From Riptortus pedestris (Eukaryota > Arthropoda > Insecta > Hemiptera > Alydidae): DNA of 64,000 nucleotides. The first letter of the stretch is position 1, and the number at the start of each line of letters is the position of its first letter. Below, piece by piece: positions 33,484 through 44,175 of the stretch. The DNA lies in the NCBI GenBank assembly GCA_019009955.1, contig CM032230.1, forward strand, positions 29,611,001 through 29,675,000, read 5' to 3'. Both the position numbers and the translations under genes were made by a program. The notes beneath the pieces are model-generated. The model was not told where the DNA came from and searched no databases. It saw only the letters and a list, made by a program, of their open reading frames with translations.

Positions 33484-34104
33484 AAAAAGGCCGTCACGCA
33501 GGGGCTGTGTAAACTAAGCAGATTTCCCACGTGAAGTTTTACAATAGAGAAATTTTCATACGAGAGCCGAGCAGTTAAGGAAACGGCCGAAATAGCTTTT
33601 GGCGGGAAAGTCACTCTCGTCCGTTAGCCGCCCAGATTTAATAAAAATGCAAATATCTCGGTTAATATTCAAGAGAGAGTATAAATGTAACAATATTTAT
33701 AGTAAATTTAATTTGCAATAAGATTGATTTTGTACAATTTTTCGATCCGACGTATAGTAACGGAGATATTTCGAAAATCCTCCCCTCTAACCCCCCCCTC
33801 CCACTAGTCCGATTTCAGCAGTTAACGATCTTGATCTTTCTTTTTACATAAAATGACTAAATATCGAGTTTGGTAACGATCAAACAAAAATTGCGACCGC
33901 TAGAGCGGTAACAGCGGTATATCTATATATATATATCTATATATCTATATATATATATATATATACATATATATACAGTTTTGAATGGACCACATTTTCG
34001 TCATCTACTAGGTAAGATCGATGGACATTTGAAGAAAAATTTCGAAAATTCCATCATGAGTACGAGCTCAATAGCTGATTTCCCTTGAGGGAAATCTGCT
34101 AAAA
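33484..34104 (+). repeat. GTCACGC-family element, complete A-short copy (reference quality)
   Basis: The 5' tip is followed by AGCAGATTTCCC, the A-short interior, 'aatatctcggttaatattca', 'cgatccgacgtatagtaacg' and a C-run. The perfect internal hairpin ACCGCT-AG-AGCGGT lies at 33896-33909, with (TA)n at 33917-33968, the 3' block, and the terminal palindrome ending GGGAAATCTGCTAAAA at 34104. It has no open frame of significance, so it is non-autonomous. Confidence 0.85.
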
Positions 34105-34908
34105 CGTATGGTGGACATCATTTTCCAGTAGATAAAATAGTATTGGCAAGACAACTGCTACAGATTTATTTAAGAAAAAGAGAGCTTTCACCTTCTCAAA
34201 AAAACAGTCTTCAGTTCTACATTGCTTCCTGATCTTTGGCTTAAACGTTCAGTGATTTGCCAGAATACTTCCTGAAATAAATACATTGTAGAAGACAAGA
34301 AAATATATTATTCTACCCATTAACAACGAGACTTCATAGAAGTTTCTAGATAGTAAAATTGGTTTTAGCTCAGATTCTGTTTGGCTTAGAAGTCGACAAT
34401 CCTATTACGCTGTAAAGTTAGTTGTGGCCAATCAATGAACTTATTTTCGAGGAAACTCGATTTATCAGGATATTTCCGACGCCAAATGTATATACTCATA
34501 AATACATGTATATATGAGTTTGGCGTTATATAAAAATAAACCTTTTCGCTATTTCTGTGGGCGAAGTAATGACGACAATATATTGGGTAACAGGCATTAA
34601 GTGGTATTTCATATACCTCAGGTCAACGGATTCTGAAACTTTAATTAATACAATTTCCAAGAATTAAATGGAGTTGCATCACTTTTAACCTCAACAAATG
34701 CGCTACAGAAAACAATGGCTATATTACATAGTTACAATGCATACAATTTAATACTACCCACAACCGTTGCCCACTACTTGAAATTGTTATGCAAACGACA
34801 ATTAATGTTATGTTTACTATATATTTCTTATGCTTTATTAAGTAACAGATAAACGCCCAATATATTTTAACTAAGATGACTAATTGTAGTTATTATATAA
34901 AGAAAAAA
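34105..34908. other. Unassigned AT-rich sequence between two family copies
   Basis: Nothing was recognised. It holds an imperfect palindrome around TATATACTCATAAATACATG near 34490-34520. Confidence 0.4.
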
Positions 34909-35339
34909 AAGGCCGTCACGCAGGGGCTGCGTAAACTAAGCAGATTTCCCACGTGAAGTTATACAATAGAGAAATCTCCATACGAAAGCCGAACAGTTAC
35001 GGCAACGAGCCGAACTAGCTTTTGGCGGGAAACTCAGCGGTCCCCTATCGGCCAATATTAAATAAAAATGCAAATATCTCGGTTAATATTCAAGATAGAG
35101 AATGATGTATAGAACAATATTTATAGTAAATTTAATTTACAATAAGATTGGTTCTATACAATTTGATCCGATCTATGGTGACGGAGATATTTTGAGTTTT
35201 CGAAAATTCCCCTCTAAACCCCTCCCCCCACTGGTCCGATTTCAGCCGTTAACGACTTGATCTGTCTTTTTAAATAAAACTTTTAAATATCGACTTTGGC
35301 AACGATCAAAAAAAAATTGCGACCGCTAGACAATTAACA

Positions 35340-35398
<59 letters not shown>

Positions 35399-35521
35399 GA
35401 ACGGACCTCATTTTCGACATCTCCTGGGTAGGATCGATGGAGATTTGAAGAAAAGTTTTGAAAATCACGTCGTGAGTAGGACATCAATAGCTGATTTCCC
35501 GTAGGGGAAAACTGATACAAA
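34909..35521 (+). repeat. GTCACGC-family element, complete A-short copy
   Basis: The perfect 5' hairpin ACGCAG-GGG-CTGCGT is followed by AGCAGATTTCCC. The internal hairpin right arm is mutated (ctagacaattaac). (TA)n lies at 35342-35393. The terminal palindrome has changes at its centre and end (gtaggggaaaactgat). Confidence 0.85.
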
Positions 35522-35678
35522 AATTTTAGCATAAGTGATATATAGATACTCGTCATCTTCATATGGTATAGAAAAGGATAGAACTCTTTTAATGTTAGAA
35601 TTGGATATTAATGAAAAAAATATTTTGTCTTAATAAGTAGTCAGGATAGCCTTGTTAATTATGTCCGAAAAAGAGTTC

Positions 35679-35679
<1 letters not shown>

Positions 35680-35729
<50 letters not shown>
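35680..35729. repeat. (TA)n microsatellite beside SINE fragment
   Basis: TA array with one CA interruption. It is not flanked by GTCACGC-family blocks. Confidence 0.9.
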
Positions 35730-35732
<3 letters not shown>

Positions 35733-35739
35733 ACACTCA

Positions 35740-35845
35740 CACACACGTTACGACCCTTTTATAGGCAGGGTGAGACTAAGGACTTTGTTTTTATGAGTTT
35801 GTTTCTAAATAAATTCCTATTGCCCAGACGGGAGTCGAACTAAAA
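35740..35845 (-). repeat. tRNA-derived SINE, head-proximal fragment
   Basis: The minus strand shows a B-box-like AGTTCGACTCCC near 35830-35843. It is followed by 'gggcaatagg', 'aatttatttag' and 'accctgcctataaaagggtcg', which match the SINE body. Confidence 0.55.
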
Positions 35846-36389
35846 CAAACATGATATTCGCATAAATGTATAATATTTTATCACAAGTTGAGAAGATTGT
35901 TAGGGTGATTAGAAATAAAAATCTCGAAAATTAGTTTCCTGCCGAAATGTTATTTAGGGCCTAGTTGTTAAATGGGTTTACCTATGTATAAGTAAAACAC
36001 ATTGATAAGTATTCATTAAACTTTATTTGATTCTGGGATGTTATGACAAATGATATTAAATTTTTTCACTTATGTCATAGTTCGTCATATGTAAGGAGAT
36101 TATGAATCACTGCCCCCTCCCCTCACCCCACATTGCATTATTAATCTAAATTAAGTCATGGTTAAGGTTTTTTTCCACGTTAATTTTACGTTTATTCTTC
36201 GGGAAAGTGTATAATGTGCCATGGTTAAATGAATCTGTGGATAACATATACATAAACAATGAGGTTTGGAGTAATTTTTCTTATATAAAATTTTATCGTA
36301 TATCCAAAGTGATGGTGTCCTGATATTTCCCAAGAAAAACTACCTGCATAAAATGGTACTTAATAATCTGATAAAAAATGTTATTGATC
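35846..36389. other. Unassigned AT-rich sequence
   Basis: Nothing was recognised. Confidence 0.4.
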
Positions 36390-36622
36390 CATTATTGTTA
36401 ATATATTGATACTGTAGAATTGTTGTTGAATTCAATATCTTGTAACACAAAAACTAAGCAAAGTTATTCCTACTTTCTAGTTTTTTTGAAATCAATAAAC
36501 CCCCACTTCTACTCATTTTGTTAGAAATAGAGAATTAATGTTGAAATCAGATCACCAGTGTGCCATCCAGTGCGTGGATAATCTACTTTGTTTTCTTAGC
36601 CCCTGCACGACGTACTTTGTTG
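36390..36622 (-). repeat. GTCACGC-family element, 5' part (subfamily C)
   Basis: The minus strand shows a degraded 5' tip (aaagtacgtcgtgcaggggct), a mutated 'aaagtagatta', then the C-type 'atgagtagaagtggg' interior. It closely resembles 13615-13895. Confidence 0.5.
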
Positions 36623-36639
36623 CTCTAAATTACAGTGTC

Positions 36640-36921
36640 ATAGAATATTCGAAGAATTTAGAAATATTAGCTGCTAGTTTTCTCCCTAATTCTCAATCTA
36701 AATTGATTATGGAACATATGGAACGACCTTATCTTAATCATGTCCTCGAACATCTCAAACTGTTGACACCGGTAGCTTTTGATGACGGCTATGTTCGTCG
36801 AGGTATCCTGGCAACCAAAATTTATCATTTCCATCCAGTTCCTTGGCGTGATTTATATCATAATACACGGGATCCGCTATTCAATGGGTCCCTTCCCATG
36901 TCACAAGGACTTTCCACTTAG
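36640..36921 (+). CDS. Unknown open frame, possible exon
   Basis: A frame of about 94 codons continues out of the repeat to a stop at 36921. The part beyond the repeat has balanced composition and higher GC than its surroundings (LIMEHMERPYLNHVLEHLKL, then TPVAFDDGYVRRGILATK, then YHFHPVPWRDLYHN). The Met that opens the frame lies inside the repeat and is not a real start. No domain was recognised. It may be a host exon or a transposon-derived piece. Confidence 0.25.
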   Translation: MEYSKNLEILAASFLPNSQSKLIMEHMERPYLNHVLEHLKLLTPVAFDDGYVRRGILATKIYHFHPVPWRDLYHNTRDPLFNGSLPMSQGLST

Positions 36922-37029
36922 CTAGCGTTCATTTTCCATCATTTATTTTCGTTTGAGTGGTTCTTGCTATACAGCTGGTCCCCCTAAATAAATCGTAGAG
37001 CTCACGTGCTACATCATTCATCTGTGGAA

Positions 37030-37166
37030 TTCTAACCCCTCCCCCCCCCCTCCCACTGGCCAGAGGTCAGCCATTAACGAACTTGATGTTTCTTTTTACA
37101 TAAAACGACTAAATATCGAGTTTGGTAACGATCAAACAAAAATTGCGACCGCTAGAGCGGTAACAG

Positions 37167-37233
<67 letters not shown>

Positions 37234-37312
37234 TATATACAGTACATACGGAAAATTCCGTCATGAGTACGACCTCAATAGCTGATTTCCCCTAAGGAAA
37301 ATCTGCTACTAC
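37030..37312 (+). repeat. GTCACGC-family element, 3' half
   Basis: From the C-run through 'gtttggtaacgatcaaac', it has the perfect internal hairpin ACCGCT-AG-AGCGGT and a long (TA)n at 37171-37240. Most of the 3' block is deleted, and it then has 'tcatgagtacgacctcaata' and a terminal palindrome with one change. Confidence 0.75.
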
Positions 37313-38320
37313 GGATAGTTCCAACTGTGGTCATCATGAAGGTTTAGTAAATAATGTTTTTTATGCATTTTATTTTATGTATGCTTAGTTGAATTGATTT
37401 TAATTATTCAAATTCCTGAGTCAAAGTCTTCTTCAAGTAATGTTTAATGTTTCTGATGGTTAACACTCACAGACTTGTCTACCAATTTTCTTGAAAAGTT
37501 TGAACATGTATTTTTCAACTTCACTTGTCCAGAATCTGGAGTAAATACACAATTAATGACAAATGTTCCGACCTTATAAACTGAGTTAAGGTTCTGTTTG
37601 GAAAGACAGTTAAGATTGATTCCAGGAGCCCAATAAGGCTTCCATTATAGCGCCTGGAGTTTGTGAGGTCATCTGTGAAAAGAGAAAATAGTTGAGATGC
37701 TATATACTATTAATAAGTGTTGCCCTGCCCTCGAGATGGAACAGGAGGACCTAGAAGCAGCCGAGCAGAAATTTCCCCTTCTGCTCCCCCTCCCCCCAAC
37801 ACCCCTCCCCCTTCACCCTCTCCGGAACCAATAATGAGGGATCGCTTCTGAAATTCCACGCCGACCCAGAAAGTCAACATTTGCTTTCAAATAAATCCTA
37901 CTCATTTCCAAACGCTCCCCAAACGTGGTTTTCCTCAGGGTACGTGATTGGGTCAAGCAAGAATAAACGTTAGGTATCAAACAACTGACTTCGGGAACGG
38001 TAAAATGTAAACACGTACGGTCATAGGACAGTGTGTACTTTGGTCCAATTCTGTTATTCATAATGTTTGGGTGAAAAAAAAAAAAATGGTTTATTTTCTT
38101 CTTTAAAACATCCTATTTATTTTCACCCCCAACGTGTTTCATGTATTGTCCCTCATTATCAAGGTGTTCCTTTTTCTCCACAATTACAATTTTAAATGTT
38201 TTGTTAATTTTGAATACTCTCTATTTACAATATATTTTTTATATTTTCTTACCTTACATTTATTATAAATATATCTATATAATAAACCAGTATTGTCAAA
38301 ATTAGTCCACTTATGTCACT

Positions 38321-38353
<33 letters not shown>

Positions 38354-38640
38354 CTTTTTAAGTTTTATTAAAAAAACACCTATAAAGCAGTTTTTATTTT
38401 AATTTTGGTGTGATAAGTGGACAAAATGTGGTAATCTGTTGTAAAGAAGATATATTAGGCGAGGGAGGAATATAAATCTCTACCATAAATAGGTCGAAAT
38501 AATAAGAATATTACAGTAAAGTACATACGAAAGAATAAAACCGGGATTCTTAGGCAATGTAGAATAGCAACTGTTAGCAAAATTTGGAAAGTAAGTTTGA
38601 ACAATTAAGTTAAAATATATATTGTACTCGTATAAAGAAA
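37313..38640. other. Unassigned sequence
   Basis: A C-rich stretch lies at 37770-37815. An 82-codon minus-strand frame at 37813-38061 has unusually balanced composition but no recognised domain. A-runs occur at 38070 and 38329-38352, and a GAAAC motif (minus) near 38136. Confidence 0.35.
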
Positions 38641-38870
38641 ATATTATTATAATTTATTAGCGTCCGTTTTTTGCTACTATAGCTAATTAGGACGGATTAT
38701 CTACGTGTTACCACCCTTTTCTAGCCAGGGTGGGATTTTAGGACGTTATTTAATGAATTTCGTCACTAAATAATTTCCTTTGCCCAGGCGAGAATCGAAC
38801 TCGCCTCTCTAGGTTTACTATGTGACATTAAGCCCAACGCTTTAACTTTCATGGCTAACCTGAGCCCCCC
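38641..38870 (-). repeat. tRNA-derived SINE, full-length copy
   Basis: The minus-strand head is GGGGCTCAGGTTAGCCATG (A-box region), with a B box GAGTTCGATTCTCGCC at about 38788-38803. The body follows with 'aatttcgtcactaaataa' on the plus strand and 'accctggctagaaaagggtgg', ending in an AT-rich tail near 38641. It has the best preserved promoter boxes of the family in this window. Confidence 0.8.
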
Positions 38871-40674
38871 ATAAAGAGAATAAATTGATAAAAAAAAAAA
38901 AAAAAATTGATACGGGAAGAGCTCAGGATCGGCCACACGTGACCAACTGATAGAAAATTAATGATAAGGTCATACATTCCTATCTCTAACAATTGCTTGA
39001 CTATAAAACACATATTGACAGACTAAAATAAAGTTAAATACATGAGTGAACTATTAACTAACGGTAGCAGGCATATTACACATATCGCAACACATTTAAA
39101 AAATATTTGTAGATAAAGAACTATATTAAAATAGATCTAAAGCGTTTTTAATACGATCAACAAAGGTACAACTTCAAATAAGTTTTAATAGTCATAAGTA
39201 CGTATATGAATGAAATTGTGCTACTTAATGAAATTTGTCCAAATGTATAAATAATGTGTCCTTCCAGAATCAAGACTTTTTTTCTATTAATTAGAGCATA
39301 ACCTTTACCTACCTCGTGTCAATCATATGATGTGTGGTATTAAAATATAATATATATAATATTGTTCAGCTGTATCTCCCACGCTTTCTTGGTTCACTAA
39401 CCGGCCATACATCCTGGCAGGGTCACCGTAGGCGGTGGCCAGGAGCGGAAACTGCAGCGCTAGCGTACAGGACGTACCGCCTGTTTATGGCTGGCAACCA
39501 TTATTCATTCTGATTTCAAGTTAAGAGCACGTGCTTGTGTAGTTGGCTCCGCAAAAAGGGTGTATAGTATTCATCTCCCGCAACTCTAGTGTCTAAAAAG
39601 AATCGCCGCATCGAAGATAAAGGTCTCCGCAACCAGTTTTCATCAGCTAGAAGACAGAGTCTCATTGGGAACACAAAATAACACGAGAAGAAAAATCCAC
39701 GTCATGGAAAGTATATGTTTTTCGAAGGTGCCTATTTCTTTATTATAATGCTAGCATTATCTACGTTTAAATGAGCACTCAAAATATAGGAGCGTTGGAT
39801 CATTATGTTGTGTATATACATATATTACTGGCTTGCCGCTAAAGTTTACAAACAAACAAAGGGTACCCATTGTGTTCTACCTATGTTGTACAGTCATATT
39901 TCATAAAGTTAAATTTTCTTTGTTTTCACAACATCTTTATCAATAAATGTTAATGTTTGTTTTAATTAGAAATAAGGTTAGTCCCTTAAATTAGTATTCT
40001 TTTCAGGTTTGAGTTGTATAAAATTAGGGTCCTTACTGTAAAGTTTATTACATGTTATCACTTATTCAATATATACTTGATTCTTTGGAGAACTCAAATA
40101 GTGACTTGTATTATTTCCCCTCATCTTTATTATTGTTCTTTCCCCACCAGAATAGTAAATACTTCGGTATAATCAAGGTGAGGAATTTATCTCTTTTAAT
40201 AATTTTATTTCGGTCTAATGCTTTCTTATTATTACCAAAAAAGCTAACCGCCCGCCCTAACAAATATTGTACTTGCTGTGATGGCACAGAATTGGTTGAT
40301 TGCTGTATTGCATGCTGACCTTTTGTTGATTATACACTTGACTCCAATATTTAACACATGTCTGCAGATATCTTCTTCTGTCCATTTCTTTGTCTCCAGC
40401 TTCACCAATAGACATGTCAGAGTCAACGTAGTCATGGCTGGCGACTGAATACTTAGTTTCAGTACTGAATAATTATAGATCCCCACTTACTCTTGTGCGA
40501 AACTCGTACGAATCTCATGCAGGAATAGAAAACCGTCAATTGGTTTGGAACAGTAGAAGTGGCAGTTGAATTCGAAACTGTATCCACAGTGAATGTCGAT
40601 GGTAGCATCGAAAAGACGCAGTGGGACGTGGTGAGCCCATCTGACCATTTAGTTTTAATTATAAACTTAAATAT
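38871..40674. other. Unassigned sequence with a GC-rich pocket
   Basis: Positions 39385-39660 are clearly GC-richer than background, with 'ccgtaggcggtggccaggag' and a GCGCTAGCG-like site. No open frame or known RNA was recognised there. The rest is AT-rich. Confidence 0.35.
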
Positions 40675-40770
40675 TAATAAAAAAAATTGTAAAGAATCTG
40701 TAGTTTAAGATCAGTTCTATGACATTTTTCGATCCGAGATATTTTGAATTATCTAGTCCCCCCTCCCCGT
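40675..40770 (+). repeat. GTCACGC-family interior fragment
   Basis: A short piece matching 'agattggttctatacattttt', 'cgatccga', 'gatattttgaatt' and the C-run. Confidence 0.45.
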
Positions 40771-40780
40771 CTTCTAAGTT

Positions 40781-41100
40781 GGGGTTATAAGGGAGGCCTG
40801 AAATTATAAATAGCTATATTTCGTTTCCTATTGGTTTTTCGGCAAATATACACATAACAAAAATTATTTATTTTCTAATTTAGAGTAACTTTTCCTATAT
40901 ACACTTTCGTCGTATACCGAAGTATATATGAGTTATACGCTAACTATTATAGCGGGAGTCAACAATTTTATATGGCACAAAAGAATCAATCGAACTAAAC
41001 CAAACTCGGTATGTGAGTTAGCACTAACGCCTTCCTTATAATAAGCCATACTAACATTTCTAGGGACGGGCAGGAGTGGGGGTTATAAGGGAGGCCTGAA
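40781..41100 (+). repeat. 22-nt direct repeat pair
   Basis: The same string beginning ggggttataagggaggcctg occurs at 40781 and 41079, 298 nt apart. It probably lies inside the Helitron whose 3' end is at 41266. Confidence 0.8.
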
Positions 41101-41265
41101 TATACAAATTTTATTATTAACAAATCCACAGAAACGACGGGTATTAACCCTAAACACTGGGACGGGTAAATGCCAAAATATTGTGCCAAGTAAAGCCTTG
41201 CCAAAAAAATACCATCACCATCCAGCCTCAAATGAATTCCCGGCCGAAGCCGGGTATCTGAGCTA

Positions 41266-41266
<1 letters not shown>
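41100..41266 (+). mobile_element. Helitron 3' terminus (non-autonomous)
   Basis: A perfect 6-bp hairpin CCCGGC-CGAA-GCCGGG (41239-41254) is followed after 8 nt by CTAG (41263-41266) and then T. Hairpin, short spacer and CTRR before a T is the diagnostic 3' end of a Helitron. The left end (TC) cannot be placed from the sequence alone; the start given is arbitrary. No Rep/helicase coding sequence is present. Confidence 0.65.

Positions 41267-41336
<70 letters not shown>
41267..41336. repeat. (TA)n microsatellite at Helitron end
   Basis: A long TA array begins at the base after CTAG, consistent with insertion at an AT dinucleotide within or next to a TA array. Confidence 0.9.
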
Positions 41337-41340
<4 letters not shown>

Positions 41341-42375
41341 CAATGCTTAGACAATCGGAAGTCCATCAACATATTTAGGGAAATTGGTAAAATATTAGTG
41401 CTTTATCAATGTGCTCCAGTGAATGATTTGACACTTGAAATTTAGCTGTTCTATACATCTTGGCAAGCCCATCTCCAAGTTTCTGAATATCATTGCTTTC
41501 CTTATTTATTTTTATCGGTTGTAGCTAACAGATAACTTCATTAAAACTTTTATCTCCATCCAGAAATTTTGTATCTACTTAACAGAAGTAAGTAGAGGAC
41601 TACTTCGCTTCCTTCATTTCCTTCTGACGGAGGAATGGTTCTGACACTCATCAAGTCTCCATCAGAAGTCGATAGCTGTCATTGTATGTGCTTCTCAGAT
41701 GACATCTCGATCAGCAGATTTCACGGCACTATAAGCGTAACCAACACAAGAAGAACTTATTAATTTGGAAATTTTAAATACTTGTGACCGACTTTCATTG
41801 CTGCTTCACCGAATGTCACAACTTATATTATAAAAAATTGCTATTATTACATTCAATAATTAGAAACGTCGTCAGTTTTATGTTTCATTGCAAATTATCA
41901 TTCCTGAATACTTTACCAAATAACCCCACCTATTGGGGTCCGGATTCTCTCTTGACTCCAGTATTGTCTCGTCAAAATGGATGCCAGTTATTGATTTTAA
42001 AGGCTGGGGAAATAGGAAAGCTAGGTTGATATTAGTAAACATCAATTAGAGATGGATATTTTTGTGAAAAAGTACAAGTTAAATATCATAGGCTTATTAT
42101 GGAAAGTGTCCATTTTAAGACTCATAATAACCATCACTGGCAATGAGCTAAACATTGTAACATGTTTAATATCCCGGATAAAGCAAGGCCAAAATTAAGA
42201 ATCGATTATTCCGAAAAGGCATCATCCTTGTTGAGAACATCGAGAAATAGATCATGAAAATGGCTTATCCCTGTTTTTTTATTAACTATTTTAATTTAAT
42301 TTTTAATATAAATGTTTGCCTTTATTTTCCGCTTGTTTGTCAATGATAATATATTTTCTTAGCATGGGTTATTCC

Positions 42376-42377
<2 letters not shown>
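41337..42377. other. Unassigned AT-rich sequence
   Basis: Nothing was recognised. Confidence 0.45.

Positions 42378-42461
<84 letters not shown>
42378..42461. repeat. (TA)n(TG)n microsatellite
   Basis: A compound TA then TG array, outside any GTCACGC copy. Confidence 0.9.
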
Positions 42462-42580
42462 TTCTTGAGACCAACATCAAAGCCTGATGAACCAATACAC
42501 CTGAGAAAAATTAGCTTCAACTCGAGAGAACCATTTTTTAAATACTTCTGGAAAAATTAATCTGTGCACTTCTTAAAGTA

Positions 42581-43073
42581 AAAAGTCCGTCACGCAGGGG
42601 CTGCGTAAACTAAGCAGATTTCCTACGTGAAGTTTTACAGTAGAGAAATCTGGCCATTAACAACTGTAGTAGTAAGGGATCTCTAAACCTATTCACGAGG
42701 GACGAATAGTTACGGAAACGGCCACCAGAGCTCTTGGCGGAAATACCGGAACATAGCCGGGTCCTGCCGACCACACACACAATATAAATGTAAATATCTC
42801 TGTTAATATTCAAGAAACAGAATAAATGTATAGAACAATATTAATAGTAAATTTAATTCAAAATAAGATTCATTCTATACAATTTTTCGATCCGACGCAT
42901 AATAACGGAGATATTTTGAATTTTCAAAAATCCCCCCTCCCACTGGTCCGATTTCAGTCATTAACGAACTTGATCTTCCTTTTTACATAAAACGATTAAA
43001 TTCCGAGTTTGGTAACGATCAAACAAAAATTGCGACCGCTAGAGCGTTAACAGACAAATATATATATATATAA

Positions 43074-43132
<59 letters not shown>

Positions 43133-43254
43133 GAACGGACCTCATTTTCGTCATCTCCTGGGTAGGATCGATGGACATTTGAAGAAATGTTTCGAAACTC
43201 GCGTCATGAGTACGACCTCAATAGCTGATTTCCCTTAAGGGAAATCTGCTAAAA
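42581..43254 (+). repeat. GTCACGC-family element, complete A-short copy
   Basis: The 5' hairpin (42592-42606) is followed by AGCAGATTTCCT. The A-short interior carries a small insertion and the C-run is short. The internal hairpin has one mutated base, with (TA)n at 43059-43127, the 3' block, and the 28-nt terminal palindrome at 43223-43250 followed by AAAA. Confidence 0.85.
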
Positions 43255-43489
43255 GTGACAGTGGGATGCGGGATTTGAATAAAATAATTCAGAATACACT
43301 TCATGAATTATCGAAATATGTGTAAAGACTACATGAAATTGTTTATCATTGATTGTATAATAATTTATTCAGGGCTTCCCAAAATTAAATAAAGGGGGTT
43401 TTGTCTTTTCACTCCATTTCTCTCTCAAATGTTTTATCTAATTCATGTTTTGTTTTTTGCAGTAATTTTCCTGGAAGGCTATTCAGGTC

Positions 43490-43755
43490 TTATTCATGAC
43501 GCGATTTTCGAAAAATGTACCCAACCCAGGAGATGATGTCTGTTAAAACTATATATACATATATATTTGCCTGTTACCGCTCTAGCGTTCGCAATTTATG
43601 TTTGATCTATACCAAACTTGGTATACCCCCGTCCCCTTACTACTCCTCTGGATATTACAGTAATAGAGAGTATGGTGAGATGATATTAGTAGTGAGTTAT
43701 TCCAGAACGTGGGGAATCTGCTTATTTTACGCAGATCCTGCGTGACGGACTTCGT
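43490..43755 (-). repeat. GTCACGC-family element, internally deleted
   Basis: The minus-strand 5' tip (gtccgtcacgcaggat) and AGCAGATTCCCC are followed by a short interior, a degenerate internal hairpin and a small TA stretch. A shortened 3' block ends 'gcgtcatgaataag'. The palindrome is lost. Confidence 0.65.
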
Positions 43756-43894
43756 TATCATTCTATTTAGTTATTAATGTCAAACTACTTTCATATATTG
43801 TAGACGGGGATATTTTGCTTTAGCAAACAATATCGGCGACATACATATGTAACAAACTGTTGGGACTGGTTTAGAAGATCAGTGTGGCCAGAAG

Positions 43895-44175
43895 AGAACT
43901 ATGCCTCATGACTCACAAATATCAAGAATGTATGGCCTACCTACAATTCAGAAAACAATATGTTCCTCTCAGATCTATTGCATCAATTTTTCCAGATATG
44001 GTCGGTGGAAACTGCACGAATCAATCAGAATGGACATACTTGGGCTGTATTCCTCCAAAATACGCTTATTAAGAAGGAGAGTTCACTTTCAGAGCACCAG
44101 ATACATCTTCAGTACCATTTGGAGAAAAAAAACCCAAGGAATGTCAAGCACAAAACAATATTTCAATTAATAAAA
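43895..44175 (+). pseudogene. Penelope-like reverse-transcriptase fragment (candidate)
   Basis: One frame reads SRMYGLPTIQK and the adjacent frame VPLRSIASIF. Together they resemble the 'R.YGLPKIHK...PLRPI.S' motif that opens the Penelope-like reverse-transcriptase domain, with a frameshift between the two halves. The downstream reading is too decayed to follow. Hairpin-GAAA motifs at 44931-44949 and 45063-45080 lie downstream and fit the structured tails of such elements. This is a motif-level call. Confidence 0.4.

Noticed and set aside
38770..38870. Stand-alone tRNA gene on the minus strand
   Set aside because: The B box is good, but the sequence does not close a cloverleaf acceptor stem and continues into the SINE body shared by other copies.
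42581..43254. Target-site duplication of the form AAAA flanking GTCACGC copies
   Set aside because: A-rich bases at both ends occur in most copies, so they may belong to the element itself; the flanks beyond them do not match.
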